DNA from: Mesorhizobium sp.
Lineage (GTDB): Bacteria > Pseudomonadota > Alphaproteobacteria > Rhizobiales > Rhizobiaceae
Length of the DNA: 64,000 bases
Reading direction: 5' to 3'
NCBI GenBank assembly: GCA_004020875.1
Contig: SAPZ01000002.1
Span: forward strand, 310,001 to 374,000
Within the stretch, counting starts at the first letter, position 1, and the number at the start of each line of letters is the position of its first letter. Shown in pieces: positions 9,044-18,637 of this stretch. The position numbers and the translations under genes are program-made. The notes below the pieces were generated by a model. It saw only the letters and a program-made list of their open reading frames with translations. It did not search any database and was not told the origin of the DNA.

Positions 9044-10231
9044 CTACTGGACCCTGATCTTGCTGCCATCGGCAAGCGAAGCAGGCGGATAGACGACTAC
9101 CATCTCACCCGGCCGTATGCCCTGGGCCACGGCAAAGCGTGCCGAGCGCCGCGTGACCTCGATCTCCCGGAGATATGCGCGCCCTTGATCGACGACAAAG
9201 ATGCTCCAGGCATCGCCTCGCCGGAATAAAGCTCCCATCGGCAAGACATTTGCCTTGTCAATCTGGTCGATCGCGATACTGACCTCGACACGGTAACCGT
9301 CTCCGAGATTGGTCCAGCTCTGCCGCGGCGAGACTATGTCGATGATGACCCAGACGCGCTGTTCTTCTACGCCGAGCGCCGAGATTTTGGTGAAGCCGGA
9401 TGGCTCGACACGCCGCACGACGCCCTGCAAATCCGAAGGCCCGCCCCATCGCGCGATGGTCACCTTATCGCCCTGCCTTATACGGGCGGCTTCGGTCGTC
9501 AAAACATCCACCGCGACTTCGAGGTCGCCCGGGTCCCCCAGTTCGACCAATGGGGCCGCCAACGAGACCACGCTCTCGCTTTCCTGTTCGACCCTGAGAA
9601 CGCGTCCATCTATGGGCGACAGAACCGGGAAGCCTTCGCCCGGATCGGGATTGCCGGCAGATTGCAGTGCAGCGCGAGCCTGCTCCAGAACATGAGTTGC
9701 GGCATGCGAGCGGCGCTCGGCGGCATCCGCCTGCCGGCCGGCGGACTGGAAGAGGGCCTGTTCTCTTTCCAGTTGCGCCGCGGCCGCCACATTACGCTGT
9801 GCAAGCTGCCTTGTGCGCTCAAGATCCGTGCTAGCTTGAGCCAGGAGGACCTTGGCCTGCTCGTGAATCGCTTCAGCCTCTTCGACGCCAGCCTCGGCTG
9901 CGCCGACCTGCGCCTCGAGTTCCTGCCGCACTCGTGAATCCAGCAAAGGAGAAACAGGCGGCGTGATGGTCGCCAGTTTTTGCCCAGCGTGCACGACATC
10001 GCCGGCCTTCAGTATCAGCCGCTGCACGCGACCCGATAAAGGCGCCGACACCATATAGCGATCGCGCACGCGCGTGCGTCCGTCCTCCTCGATCGTATCC
10101 TGAAACGTCGTCATCACGACCTCGGCGGTCTCGACCAGAATGGGCTGCGGCAAGAGGAGCCAGTAGAGGCCCGCCGCCGCGATCGACACCAGCAAGAGTC
10201 CAGCAGCGATCGAGGTAGGCCGGTGCTTCAT
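9044..10231 (-). CDS. HlyD-family periplasmic adaptor of ABC exporter
   Basis: A 395-residue membrane-fusion protein anchored by one N-terminal helix (residues 9-27). It shows the biotinyl-lipoyl half-motif around SAPLSGRVQRLILKAGDVV, a long coiled-coil hairpin (residues about 100-195, Ala/Glu/Gln-rich), the returning lipoyl half VLSPIDGRVLRVEQES, then beta-barrel and membrane-proximal segments. It links an inner-membrane ABC transporter to the outer membrane. It lies 2 bases after the permease gene and is third in the ATPase-permease-adaptor operon. The adaptor at 62192-63421 is a clear paralogue with the same segments (SALGVEEQRV versus SALGIEEQRV). Confidence 0.9.
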   Translation of the reverse strand: MKHRPTSIAAGLLLVSIAAAGLYWLLLPQPILVETAEVVMTTFQDTIEEDGRTRVRDRYMVSAPLSGRVQRLILKAGDVVHAGQKLATITPPVSPLLDSRVRQELEAQVGAAEAGVEEAEAIHEQAKVLLAQASTDLERTRQLAQRNVAAAAQLEREQALFQSAGRQADAAERRSHAATHVLEQARAALQSAGNPDPGEGFPVLSPIDGRVLRVEQESESVVSLAAPLVELGDPGDLEVAVDVLTTEAARIRQGDKVTIARWGGPSDLQGVVRRVEPSGFTKISALGVEEQRVWVIIDIVSPRQSWTNLGDGYRVEVSIAIDQIDKANVLPMGALFRRGDAWSIFVVDQGRAYLREIEVTRRSARFAVAQGIRPGEMVVVYPPASLADGSKIRVQ

Positions 10232-10233
10232 GA

Positions 10234-12600
10234 TCAGTCTCGGGTCTTGAGGACGGCAACCAGGTCGAGTGCATCGATCCTTCGGCGGATCATGATGAAA
10301 CTGGCGAAAGCCGCGGCGATCACCAGGACCGACGCTATGACGTAGCTGCTCGGATCGATCACAGCGGGAATTTGGAACGACTGGCTCGCCCGCGCTGAGG
10401 CGATTAGCTCGATCAGGTAGCGCCCGATCAAAAGTCCCAACGGAATCGCCACGACGAGCTCGGCGACAAGCTCGCTGACAACGACCGCCGATACTTCGTG
10501 CCGAGTTAGCCCGACAATACGCAGACCGGCCAGTTCCCAGGCGCGCTCCTGCAGGGCGATGCGTGCGCTGTTATAGACTACACCTATCGCGATCAGCATT
10601 CCGAACCCCGCCAGGATCAGCGCGCCGATCAGCACCATTCCGCCGATCGTGTCGCTGAACAGTGACAGCCACAGAGCCTTGACCGAACTTCCCTCGATCC
10701 TCGGCATCGACTTTATCCTGGACCAGACCAGTTCCGATTGAGCAGGGTCAATCCTTAGGGCCGCGACGTTTGCAACGGGACCTTCCTTCATCACGCGATT
10801 GAGCGCGCTGCGGTCCATGGTCACCGACGATCCCAGAATGTCGTCGGAGATCCTGCGGACAATGACGTCCTTTACAACCCTGGTACCTTCAAGCACCTCG
10901 ATGGACACTCTGTCGCCCACATGGAGATCGAGCTGGCCCGCGATCTGCCGGCTCAGCATGATGCCATCTGCAGGAACGGAGATCGGTTGCAGCGCCTTGT
11001 CCCTGGGGATTTTGAGTTCGGAACCAGGATCCAGGCCAATGGCCGACGTGCGATAGGTCCGGTACCCCGCTCGCAATCTCACGGGAACCACTCTCTGGAG
11101 TTCAGCATTCAGCACTCCGGGAAGCGCCATCAACTCGTAACGTGCGTCCGTGGAAACAGGTTCGGTGAAAGTGAGAAAGGCGTCGCCGCGCTCGACCCGG
11201 CTGAAGCTGACATCGATCATGTAGTCGATGGCATCGAACCAGTAGAGCCCAAACAGGATAAGCGGAATGGCAAGGGCGATGCCGATGGTCGAAAACAGCG
11301 TCCTGATCGGCCTGCCCAGTGTTGTGCGGGCCGCAATGATATACTGCAGCGGAATGACGCGGTTCCCCATCGTTTGGAGCCAGGCGAAGGTCTGCAGAGC
11401 AGGCGGAGTTGCGGGTCGCATGGCTTCGGCGGGTGGAAGCACAGCTATTCGATAGACCGATGTCGCAGCCGCAAGGTTTGCCGCGACGATGCTGACCAGC
11501 GTCGCGGCAACGAGGAGCCACGGCTCGAACCGCGCCTCCAGCGAAGGAAACCGGAAGAAGGCGCGATAGCTTCCCACGACGCCGACGGCGAACCAGCATC
11601 CCAGGACGAGGCCTGCGGCCGATCCCACCAGCGCGATGGCCGTGACCAACTTGAAGTAATGGAGCGCGATGGTGCCGTTGGCGAATCCCAGGGCCTTGAG
11701 CGAAGCGATCTGTCCGCGTTGCGCTTCAACCATTCTGCCGATGACGACGTTGAGCAGAAAAGCCGCGATGCCGAAGAAGACGGATGGCATGAAAATGCTC
11801 AAGGTTTCCTGCTCCGCCAGCTCATCCTCAAGAAAGCGGTGCGAGGGCTGATCGCCGCGATCGTAGGCTCCTGTACCGCCGTATGGAGCCAGCAAGCGGT
11901 CCACCTCCTCCAGCACATGCTGCACGCTTGCCCCCGGAGCTATCGTCATCGCCACATCGTTGAACGCGCCCTTCATGTCGAAAGCACTTGCCACCGCATC
12001 CTCGCCTGCCCACAGCACCACGAAGTTCCGATCATCGGGAAGCGGTACTGCGCTTCGCGTGGCAAAGACGAACTCGGGCGACAAGGCGGAACCGACGACG
12101 CGAAAATCCTGCAGGCGCCCATTGAGGACGACCTCGATGGGATCTCCCATTCGCACGGCCCGCGCCTCGGCATAGGCTGCGTTGATGATGACCTCTTCCG
12201 GATGGAACGGGTCGGGCCAGCGCCCCTGCACCAGATGGAGACGATTGAGCAGCGGCTGCCCATCGGCCGGCAGCGAGATGATGCGGCCCGAGATCGGCAG
12301 GTTCGTGTCCTCGCGTATTATCCGCACTGGCTTCGCAACCCGCGGCTCCACGATGCCGATCCCATCGATCTCGCGCAGACGATCAGCGATGACCAGTGGC
12401 GCGCGCGTCATGCCTGCAAAGAGGTCCGCGAAGCGCTCGTTGCGGTAGTGGTTCTCCATGGCGCCAACAAGCGCCCGGTAGTTGGACACCGACATCACGA
12501 AGACGGCCACGCCCGCAGCGACGAGCATCGCGATGCTGAGAACCTGAAGCCGCATCGACCAGATATCGCGCAGAACCTTGATGTCCAGCACGCTCACCAT
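10234..12600 (-). CDS. ABC exporter permease, FtsX/MacB-like, duplicated domain
   Basis: A 788-residue permease with an N-terminal membrane helix (residues 15-37), a large periplasmic region, and two FtsX-type three-helix blocks: one around residues 270-390 and one near the C-terminus ending in [13 protein letters not shown]. This duplicated layout is typical of MacB/LolC-related exporters that act with a separate ATPase. The N-terminus reads [20 protein letters not shown], a common start for the family. It overlaps the ATPase gene by 7 bases and precedes the adaptor by 2 bases, so all three are one operon. The substrate cannot be told from sequence. Confidence 0.9.
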   Translation of the reverse strand: MVSVLDIKVLRDIWSMRLQVLSIAMLVAAGVAVFVMSVSNYRALVGAMENHYRNERFADLFAGMTRAPLVIADRLREIDGIGIVEPRVAKPVRIIREDTNLPISGRIISLPADGQPLLNRLHLVQGRWPDPFHPEEVIINAAYAEARAVRMGDPIEVVLNGRLQDFRVVGSALSPEFVFATRSAVPLPDDRNFVVLWAGEDAVASAFDMKGAFNDVAMTIAPGASVQHVLEEVDRLLAPYGGTGAYDRGDQPSHRFLEDELAEQETLSIFMPSVFFGIAAFLLNVVIGRMVEAQRGQIASLKALGFANGTIALHYFKLVTAIALVGSAAGLVLGCWFAVGVVGSYRAFFRFPSLEARFEPWLLVAATLVSIVAANLAAATSVYRIAVLPPAEAMRPATPPALQTFAWLQTMGNRVIPLQYIIAARTTLGRPIRTLFSTIGIALAIPLILFGLYWFDAIDYMIDVSFSRVERGDAFLTFTEPVSTDARYELMALPGVLNAELQRVVPVRLRAGYRTYRTSAIGLDPGSELKIPRDKALQPISVPADGIMLSRQIAGQLDLHVGDRVSIEVLEGTRVVKDVIVRRISDDILGSSVTMDRSALNRVMKEGPVANVAALRIDPAQSELVWSRIKSMPRIEGSSVKALWLSLFSDTIGGMVLIGALILAGFGMLIAIGVVYNSARIALQERAWELAGLRIVGLTRHEVSAVVVSELVAELVVAIPLGLLIGRYLIELIASARASQSFQIPAVIDPSSYVIASVLVIAAAFASFIMIRRRIDALDLVAVLKTRD

Positions 12601-13343
12601 TGCACGTCGTCGGCGGCGATGCGGTTCGGATTAGGTTCCTCCTTGACGATGCGCCCACCGCTCAGCCGCAAGACGCGGTCGGCCATTCCAGCGATTGCCG
12701 AGTTATGGGTGATCACGATGGTCGTCGTGCCGAGCTGCGCGTTCACCTTGGCGATCGCCGCAAGTACCATCCGGCCGGTATCGACGTCGAGCGCGCCTGT
12801 CGGCTCGTCGCAAAGCAGGATATCAGGTCGTTTCACGATCGCGCGAGCCACGGCTACCCGCTGCTGTTCCCCGCCCGACAACTGCGACGGGAAGTGACGT
12901 GCGCGATGCGACAATCCGACGAGTTCGAGCGCTTGCCTGGGGTCCATCGGATCGCTGGCTATCTGCGCAACCAGCCGCACGTTCTCTTCGACACTGAGGC
13001 TCGGTATCAGATTGTAGAACTGGAAGACGAAGCCGACATGCTCGCGCCTGTATGTGGTTAGCTCATCGTCGCCAGCTCCGGTCAGTTGGTGATCGCGCCA
13101 CTTTGCCGAGCCTGACGTTGGAGCGTCCAGTCCACCAAGGATATTGAGAAGGGTCGACTTGCCCGAACCGGAGGGCCCAAGAAGAACGATGAACTCGCCC
13201 TGCCGAATATCGAGATCCACGTTCTTCAGGGCCGTCACTTGCGAGTCGCCCGAGCCGTAGACCTTGGTTAGTCCTCGGGCGACGAACACGGGGGCCGGCG
13301 GCACGTTTGCCGAGCTTTCAGCCTCTCGTTCGTAGGCTTGCAT
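12594..13343 (-). CDS. ABC exporter ATP-binding protein (MacB/LolD-like)
   Basis: A 249-residue ATPase. It contains Walker [10 protein letters not shown], the Q-loop in [18 protein letters not shown], the [14 protein letters not shown] signature, Walker [13 protein letters not shown] and the switch His in VITHN. The F-Q-F-Y-N-L-I-P segment is typical of the LolD/MacB group. I start it at the ATG at 13343, which has GGAG nine to ten bases upstream; the frame stays open to 13391. A perfect TTGAC-N4-GTCAA palindrome is centred about 66 bases before this start, suggesting control by a Crp/Fnr-family regulator. Confidence 0.92.
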   Translation of the reverse strand: MQAYEREAESSANVPPAPVFVARGLTKVYGSGDSQVTALKNVDLDIRQGEFIVLLGPSGSGKSTLLNILGGLDAPTSGSAKWRDHQLTGAGDDELTTYRREHVGFVFQFYNLIPSLSVEENVRLVAQIASDPMDPRQALELVGLSHRARHFPSQLSGGEQQRVAVARAIVKRPDILLCDEPTGALDVDTGRMVLAAIAKVNAQLGTTTIVITHNSAIAGMADRVLRLSGGRIVKEEPNPNRIAADDVQW

Positions 13344-13402
13344 GCGTGTCTCCGGGTTCGCGGACGCGCGACAAGCCGTACAGGCTTGCATGACCAGTGG
13401 CT

Positions 13403-13416
13403 TTGACCTTCGTCAA
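13403..13416. promoter_or_regulatory. FNR/NNR-like box TTGACCTTCGTCAA
   Basis: A perfect palindrome TTGAC-CTTC-GTCAA upstream of the ABC exporter operon. The TTGAC/GTCAA version of the FNR box is common for FixK, NNR and DNR regulators of alphaproteobacteria. Spacing to the ATPase start at 13343 is about 60 bases. Confidence 0.65.
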
Positions 13417-13523
13417 GTTCGCAAGCCGCAACGCTTATGGACTGACGGCCAACGCCATCCATTCGCCTTGCACTCGAATGAACGCCGGGGCACCGAGATG
13501 CTCCTCGCTGACCAGAGAGCCCA

Positions 13524-14225
13524 CTATCCGGCGCTGACCCCGAACATCGTCCCGACGCCGGCAGTGACAGCCATCGCGAGAGCGCCCCAGAAAGTAACAC
13601 GAACGGCGCCGCGCAGCACGCCGGCTCCTCCGGCGGAGGCGCCCAGGCCGCCCAGTATGGCCAACGCGACGATTGTAGATGCCGCGACCACGACGCTTGT
13701 CTTGTCCACGGGAGATGCCAGCGCGACCAGCACGGGCACGACCGCTCCCGATGCGAAGGTAAGGGCCGAGACCAGGGCTGCCTGCACCGGGCGGGCAGCG
13801 ACCGTCTCGGAGATGCCGAGTTCGTCACGGGCATGGGTGCCCAAGGCATCGCGCTCTGTCAGCTGCACCGCGACCCGCTCGGCGAGCTCGCGATCCAGGC
13901 CCCGGTCGACATAAATCTGTGTCAGTTCTTCCAGTTCTGCCTCAGGCGTTTCGGCGAGTTCGCGTCTCTCGCGGGCGAGGTCGGCATTCTCGGCATCCGT
14001 CTGGGAGCTAACCGAAACATATTCCCCGGCAGCCATGGACATCGCGCCCGCCACGAGACCAGCCAATCCGGCAATCAGGATCTGGGCTGATCCCGATCCG
14101 GCGGCCGCCACGCCAACGACGAGGCTCGACGTGGAAACGATCCCGTCATTCGCGCCAAGCACGGCCGCGCGGAGCCAGCCGATCCGGTGGACCATGTGAA
14201 TTTCGGAATGCGAGAGACGGCTCAT
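13524..14225 (-). CDS. VIT1/CCC1 family transporter
   Basis: A 233-residue membrane protein of the vacuolar iron transporter family. The N-terminal GWLRAAVLGANDGIVSTSSL and GAMSMAAGEYVSVSSQTDAE segments are diagnostic, carrying the Asp, Met and Glu residues used for metal transport. A cytoplasmic charged helix-rich segment (ARERRELAETPEAELEELTQ) follows, with Glu residues that bind metal in relatives, then three hydrophobic helices. It probably exports or sequesters Fe2+ or Mn2+. It ends about 110 bases before the FNR-like box of the downstream exporter operon. Confidence 0.9.
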   Translation of the reverse strand: MSRLSHSEIHMVHRIGWLRAAVLGANDGIVSTSSLVVGVAAAGSGSAQILIAGLAGLVAGAMSMAAGEYVSVSSQTDAENADLARERRELAETPEAELEELTQIYVDRGLDRELAERVAVQLTERDALGTHARDELGISETVAARPVQAALVSALTFASGAVVPVLVALASPVDKTSVVVAASTIVALAILGGLGASAGGAGVLRGAVRVTFWGALAMAVTAGVGTMFGVSAG

Positions 14226-14447
14226 TTCAAGTCCTTTGATAAGTTTGATTTTATGGCTATAGAGATTGGCGTGGGCGACAGCGCCGTGGTCGAGGAGCTT
14301 GGACGGGCATCATCCCGGCAAGCCTGGCGAGGCGGGGCCAAGTCGGGCCGGCCCGCGAAACAGAGGGCGAGGCCAAGCGTAGGCCCCCTAAGGCGACAAG
14401 CGGCAAGGCCGTTCTCAGCTCCCCTCCGTTCGAATGCCGCATCGCGA

Positions 14448-15425
14448 TCAGCCCGCCTCCGCAGGGACCGAGATCCCTGCGCCCCCGAACAAGCCCCCGA
14501 TCCGGGAGGCGCGGATGCTGTCCGCTCCATCGCGAAGCAGGAACAGGGCATCGAGCCCCAGCCGGAGGGCGAGTTCACCGCCCTTCTCAGAGCCGAGCAC
14601 CATCAGCGCGGTCGCCCAGGCGTCGGCCTGCGCGCAGGTGGACGCGATCACCGTGACAGACGCCGGCGGCTTTATAAGCGGCGCGCCGCGGGTCGGATCC
14701 ATGGTGTGGGACAAACGCCGGCCCTGCACCTCGACCCAATGGCGGTAGTCGCCGGACGTGGCGACGGCGCGATCCTGTAGGGAGAGGATCGAATGTGGCG
14801 CGCGGTGCTCCGGGTCCGGTCGCTCCACGGCGACCGTCCAGGCCTCGCCGTCGGGCCTGAGGCCCATGGCTCGGATCTCGCCGTCGATGCCTACGATCCC
14901 ATCGCGAATGCCGCAGCTACTAAGGATCTCGGCGAGGCGGTCCACGCCGTAGCCCTTGGCGACACCGTTGAGATCAAGCTTGATTGGCAGGCGCTTGCGG
15001 ACCTTGGCCCCGTCGATCTCCAGCACGTCGTAGGCATGCGCGTGCCTTGCCTGCGTCGCGCCGCGGATTCGGTCTGGACTGGCTTCAGCCGGGCCGAAGC
15101 CCCATGCGCTTACCGCGTCGCCCATCCCGATGTCGAAAGCGCCGCCGGAAGCCTGGCCTACCGCCAGCCCCAGCTGGATCACGTCGAGGAGGCGACCTGG
15201 AACCGTCACCCACTCTCCTGCCGGAGCCCGGTTGAGGCGCACCAGGTCGCTGTCAGGTTTCCACGTCGACATCTGCGCATCGACCTCGTCGACTGCGGCC
15301 TGCAGGACCGCACGGACAGCTCCAGCGTCGAAGCCCGAAGGGGCGTGGAAAAGCGCGGACCAGCGTGTGCCCATCGTCGGCCCGTTGAGGGCGTGGCGCT
15401 CAAGATCAGTAGACATCTTCGACAT
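14448..15425 (-). CDS. apbE: FAD:protein FMN transferase (ApbE)
   Basis: A 325-residue ApbE protein that attaches FMN from FAD to Thr or Ser of extracytoplasmic target proteins. Family landmarks are GPTMGTRWSA at the N-terminus, MSTWKPDSDLVRLNRAPAGE, DLNGVAKGYGVD, GIDGEIRAMG, SGDYRHWVEV and HTMDPTRGAP, with the Mg-binding Ala/Asp/Thr region near ASTCAQADAWATALMVLG. No obvious signal peptide is present, so export or a different start may be involved. It overlaps the flavoreductase gene by 20 bases and shares an operon with a DUF2271 protein that carries an ApbE-type acceptor motif. Confidence 0.93.
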   Translation of the reverse strand: MSKMSTDLERHALNGPTMGTRWSALFHAPSGFDAGAVRAVLQAAVDEVDAQMSTWKPDSDLVRLNRAPAGEWVTVPGRLLDVIQLGLAVGQASGGAFDIGMGDAVSAWGFGPAEASPDRIRGATQARHAHAYDVLEIDGAKVRKRLPIKLDLNGVAKGYGVDRLAEILSSCGIRDGIVGIDGEIRAMGLRPDGEAWTVAVERPDPEHRAPHSILSLQDRAVATSGDYRHWVEVQGRRLSHTMDPTRGAPLIKPPASVTVIASTCAQADAWATALMVLGSEKGGELALRLGLDALFLLRDGADSIRASRIGGLFGGAGISVPAEAG

Positions 15426-17613
15426 AGCGCCCCTCCGCCTTCAGGACCGCGGGCGACAGCCCAACCGGGTCAAGTATCCGCGCCATCGCCTCGGCCACCC
15501 CAGCAGCCATCTGCCGCCCGCCGCAGACCATGACCCGCGCCCCTTTCCGTATTGCGCGGACGACTTCGATTTGCTCTGCGACGAGCGCGTCCTGAACGTA
15601 GCGCGGCCGCCTTCCGCGCGAGACCGCCGTCGACAGGCTGGAGAGCCTGCCCTCGGCCGTCCAGGCGTCCAGTTCCTCGCGGTAGAGAAAGTCGCTTTCT
15701 GCAAGTCGCATGCCGAAGAACAGGTGGACCGGCCGCCGTGATGCATTGGCCCGGATGAAGCCCGCGAGGGGTCCTATTCCGGTTCCCGCTCCGACCAGGA
15801 TAAGGGGAGTGCGGTCGCGACCAGGACGGAACGCCGGGTTCGGGCGGATGAAGCCAGCCACCGTTCCGCCCGGTTCGAGCGCCATGAGTTCGCCCGAGCA
15901 GACGCCTCCGACATGCTTGCGCACGACAATCTCCACGAACCGGTCCTGGGTGCCTGAGGCGAGCGAGTAGAAGCGTGGCATGGGCGATCCCTCCGGCACG
16001 ACGCCGAGCAGATCTCCGGGCTCGAAGCGGGCGAACCCTCGTCCCATCAGGCGTTGCCAGATGGACCGGCGTGGAAGGGCAAAGCGCAGAATCGCTGTCG
16101 GCGCCTGGACTTCATGGCTGTAGTCGCGACGCGAGACAAGCGTCAGCGGCTTGACCTCGGGGAGGACAGGCTGGTGGTTGAGTTCCAAGTCGATACCGAG
16201 TGCTTCGCCAAGCGCGCGTCCCCAGCGGGCGAACTCCTGCGGCGACTGGCGGTCGACCGTTTCGAATGGCAGCAGAAGCGGCCAACCCCGACCTTCGGCG
16301 GCAGTGGCAACCGCCCTGGCGTAGGCGCAGAAGGCCGGGAAGCTCCGGTCTCCGAAGCCAAGCACAGCCAGTCGCGCCGCAGGTGCCGCGGAAAGCCCTG
16401 CCACCCGGTCCAGGAATCCTTTCGCCGAAGCGGGAGCGTCGCCGTTGCCGTAGGTCGCGGCAAGCACGACGTACCGGTCCGCACCGGAAAAGCGCCCGGG
16501 GTCGAACGACGACATCGGCGCGGTGTGGACGCGCTGCCCGGCGCGAGTCAGCGCCAGATGCAATGTCGCGGCAAAACCCCATGTTATGCCGCCCTCGCTT
16601 CCGACCAGGATGATCGTCTCAGCGCCGCCCGGCGCGGCATTGTCGCGAATCCTGGGACGGCCGCTGAGGCCCGCCAGCCAGTTGAGGAGTCCCGTGGCGC
16701 CCATGACAGGAACGGTAAGCGCCGTGAGCCCGAGAAACAGGCCGAGAAGTGCCGCGCCCTGTCCGGTGTGGAGCATGTAAATGGTTTCGGAGACGCGCGT
16801 CCAACCACTCGTGCCTGACCAGGCGAGCGTCGCCCCGGTTCCCTGATCGAGGTAGCCAGTGCCGCTTTCGGTCTTGAGCGTAAAGACGTCGGTGGCGTCT
16901 CCCGCATAGGGGAAGTTCAGCTCGCGCAGGCTCGACACGGGCGTCGCCGCGAGCAGCGGCATCGATGTCAAGGTGGCGCCCATTGTCCCGCTCACCGCGG
17001 ATGGCAGGCTTGGAACGGCCGCCTTGTCCGGAAGGAACCCGAAGGTCGAGGCCGTCATCCAAAGGGCCGTTGCCGACGACAGCAGAAGGCCAAGGACAGC
17101 CGCCCGCGCAAGCTCGACATGGATGCGCCCCGCCAGAGGCCCCCGAAGCGGGGCGAACCAGCGTCTCCATCCGCCGGCGCGCCTGGCGACCAGCATCGAA
17201 CCGGAGACGGCAAGGACGAGCATCGCCGCCGCCCCCGTTGCCATGGCGATACGGCCGGCGTCGTCAAGGAACAGCGAGCGGTGCAGGTTGGCGAGCCAGC
17301 GCTGGACCGGGTTGGGATCGCCCGAAGCCGTAGCGGCTCCTGTCGCCGGGTCGATAACGGCCGATGCCGGCGTGCCGCCCTCGAACCAGAAGGCGGTGAT
17401 GCGTCCGGAGGGTGAGCGCCGTATCTGCTCGACCCCCGGGAAGGCGGACTTTATGCGTGCGGCAAGGTCTGCGACGCTCATCGCCTGTTCCGCTTGCGGC
17501 GCGGAAATCCGTTCCGCCGCCGGGAAGACGGACAGCGCCGCGCCACTGACGGCGAGGAGCGTCACGAGGATAAGAGCCGGCAGGCCCAGCCAACGGTGAA
17601 GGGCACGGATCAT
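15406..17613 (-). CDS. PepSY-membrane / flavodoxin / NADPH-reductase fusion
   Basis: A 735-residue protein in three parts. Residues 1-325 are a PepSY-associated four-helix membrane module (IRALHRWLGLPALILVTLL, a PepSY segment near VEQIRRSPSGRITAFWFEGG, NLHRSLFLDDAGR, MLHTGQGAALLGLFLGLT) with His residues that could ligate heme. Residues about 340-480 form a flavodoxin domain (VGSEGGITWGFA, AATYGNGDAPASA, FGDRSFPAFCAYA). The rest is an FAD/NAD(P) reductase of the sulfite-reductase alpha/CPR type (RFYSLASG, GGVCSGELM, ILVGAGTGIGPLAGFI, MVCGGRQMAAGV, final VYVEDVY-like tail). It probably passes NAD(P)H electrons through FAD and FMN to the membrane and periplasm. Sits between the DUF2271 gene and apbE. 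Confidence 0.88.
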   Translation of the reverse strand: MIRALHRWLGLPALILVTLLAVSGAALSVFPAAERISAPQAEQAMSVADLAARIKSAFPGVEQIRRSPSGRITAFWFEGGTPASAVIDPATGAATASGDPNPVQRWLANLHRSLFLDDAGRIAMATGAAAMLVLAVSGSMLVARRAGGWRRWFAPLRGPLAGRIHVELARAAVLGLLLSSATALWMTASTFGFLPDKAAVPSLPSAVSGTMGATLTSMPLLAATPVSSLRELNFPYAGDATDVFTLKTESGTGYLDQGTGATLAWSGTSGWTRVSETIYMLHTGQGAALLGLFLGLTALTVPVMGATGLLNWLAGLSGRPRIRDNAAPGGAETIILVGSEGGITWGFAATLHLALTRAGQRVHTAPMSSFDPGRFSGADRYVVLAATYGNGDAPASAKGFLDRVAGLSAAPAARLAVLGFGDRSFPAFCAYARAVATAAEGRGWPLLLPFETVDRQSPQEFARWGRALGEALGIDLELNHQPVLPEVKPLTLVSRRDYSHEVQAPTAILRFALPRRSIWQRLMGRGFARFEPGDLLGVVPEGSPMPRFYSLASGTQDRFVEIVVRKHVGGVCSGELMALEPGGTVAGFIRPNPAFRPGRDRTPLILVGAGTGIGPLAGFIRANASRRPVHLFFGMRLAESDFLYREELDAWTAEGRLSSLSTAVSRGRRPRYVQDALVAEQIEVVRAIRKGARVMVCGGRQMAAGVAEAMARILDPVGLSPAVLKAEGRYVEDVY

Positions 17614-17625
17614 TGCTGCAGCGCC

Positions 17626-18096
17626 TTACAAGCCGTAGCTGAAGTCCGCGATGTAGCGGCGGCCGGGAACGGGCTGTCCCGCCCCTTTGGCGGTCAGCGG
17701 AACGGTGATCTCGTCGGGACTGTCGCGCATGTCCTCCGCGGCCGCGTCGATGTGGACGGTATAGCCGGCGTCAAAGAGCGCATCCGCAAGGTCGAGTGTG
17801 ATCTCCAGCCGGCGGCCAGCGCCCACGCTCGCTCCCGTGATGCCATTGATCTCGGCGGCATTGCCGCCCGTCGCGCGGTACCAGTCGGATAGGTGTTCGT
17901 AGTATTTGGACTTGGTTCCGGCCATCCAGAGGCTGCCGGCATAGGCCCCCGTGGGGTCGGTGACATAGATGGCGAGGTAGGCCCCGTTGCCGCCATAGTT
18001 CTTCAGCGTGGTGGTAAGGGTTACCGGGCGGGCCATGGCGATGCCGGGAAGCGTCAGGGCCGTGGTCAGGGCCAGGGCGGCTAAGATGGTTCTCAT
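17626..18096 (-). CDS. DUF2271 periplasmic protein, probable ApbE substrate
   Basis: A 156-residue exported protein: signal peptide residues 1-22 (cleavage after AMA), then a DUF2271 domain (VTLTTTLKNYGGNGAYLAIY, GSLWMAGTKSKYYEHLSDWY). Residues 85-91 read GITGASV, close to the ApbE flavinylation motif Dgx(S/T)GA(S/T), which would place FMN on Ser90; the usual Asp is Asn84 here. Its position 12 bases upstream of the PepSY-flavoreductase and in one operon with apbE supports a role as a covalently flavinylated electron carrier. The flavinylation is inference. Confidence 0.82.
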   Translation of the reverse strand: MRTILAALALTTALTLPGIAMARPVTLTTTLKNYGGNGAYLAIYVTDPTGAYAGSLWMAGTKSKYYEHLSDWYRATGGNAAEINGITGASVGAGRRLEITLDLADALFDAGYTVHIDAAAEDMRDSPDEITVPLTAKGAGQPVPGRRYIADFSYGL

Positions 18097-18135
18097 TGGA
18101 ATGTTCCTTGGACTGGCGTGAAGCGAGCGGTCGGC

Positions 18136-18483
18136 TCAGTTGACCTGAACCTTGGGCATGGCACCGGTGCCGAAGAGGCCATTGCTCGGGGGAGCCACAC
18201 TTCCGGCCGGAGCCGGGCCCGACGCGTTGCCGCCATCGTCATCGTCCTCTTGATCGCCCTCATGGTCATCGTCCCCACGGCGCAGTCGACGTTCATGATC
18301 ACGGTCTTCGCCGTCATCCTCGCTGACCAACACCGGAGATGCCCCAGGGGCCTGGAAGGCACCCAAGGCTGCGTCGTGCTGTCCCTCGAACTGGCCAGCG
18401 CCGTACATGGCGCTCCACGCGGGAATGCCGATCACGGCGATCAGCGCTGTCGACGCGAGCAAGATGGAAATGGTCTTTTTCAT
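18136..18483 (-). CDS. Small secreted acidic protein
   Basis: A 115-residue protein with a clear signal peptide (residues 1-24, ending PAWSA), then a short ordered segment (GQFEGQHDAALGAFQAPGAS) and a strongly charged middle part rich in Asp, Glu, His and Arg (GDDDHEGDQEDDDDGG, residues about 70-87). The end is Pro/Gly-rich. The charged tract could bind Ca2+, Fe or other cations. It precedes the DUF2271 gene in the flavin electron-transfer operon and has a GGAG ribosome-binding site. No known family; a similar Gly/Asp-rich protein is encoded at 22062-22481. Confidence 0.7.
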   Translation of the reverse strand: MKKTISILLASTALIAVIGIPAWSAMYGAGQFEGQHDAALGAFQAPGASPVLVSEDDGEDRDHERRLRRGDDDHEGDQEDDDDGGNASGPAPAGSVAPPSNGLFGTGAMPKVQVN

Positions 18484-18585
18484 CGCAGGATCTCCTTTTT
18501 CTGCTGCTGCCGTTCTGGCGACCCGCCCTGATCGCTTCCTGACCGGGACAGGTTTTTTGCTTCAGCTTGCCGTCAGGAATCGAAA

Positions 18586-18605
18586 GGCCCCGCCGAAACG
18601 GGGCC
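18586..18605 (-). terminator. Likely terminator or hairpin after cytochrome b561 gene
   Basis: Perfect 7-bp inverted repeat GGCCCCG/CGGGGCC with a 6-base loop. On the minus strand it is followed by a short T run (TTTCG), so it would end or attenuate the PepSY-cytochrome transcript 33 bases past the cytochrome gene and before the acidic-protein gene. Confidence 0.55.
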
Positions 18606-18637
18606 AGGTTGGTTCTCTGCTGCTTGGACACCAGCGC

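Noticed and set aside
10921..12897. A 658-codon plus-strand open frame opposite the ABC permease and ATPase
   Set aside because: Antisense shadow of well-recognised genes; its translation has no hydrophobic pattern or family resemblance.
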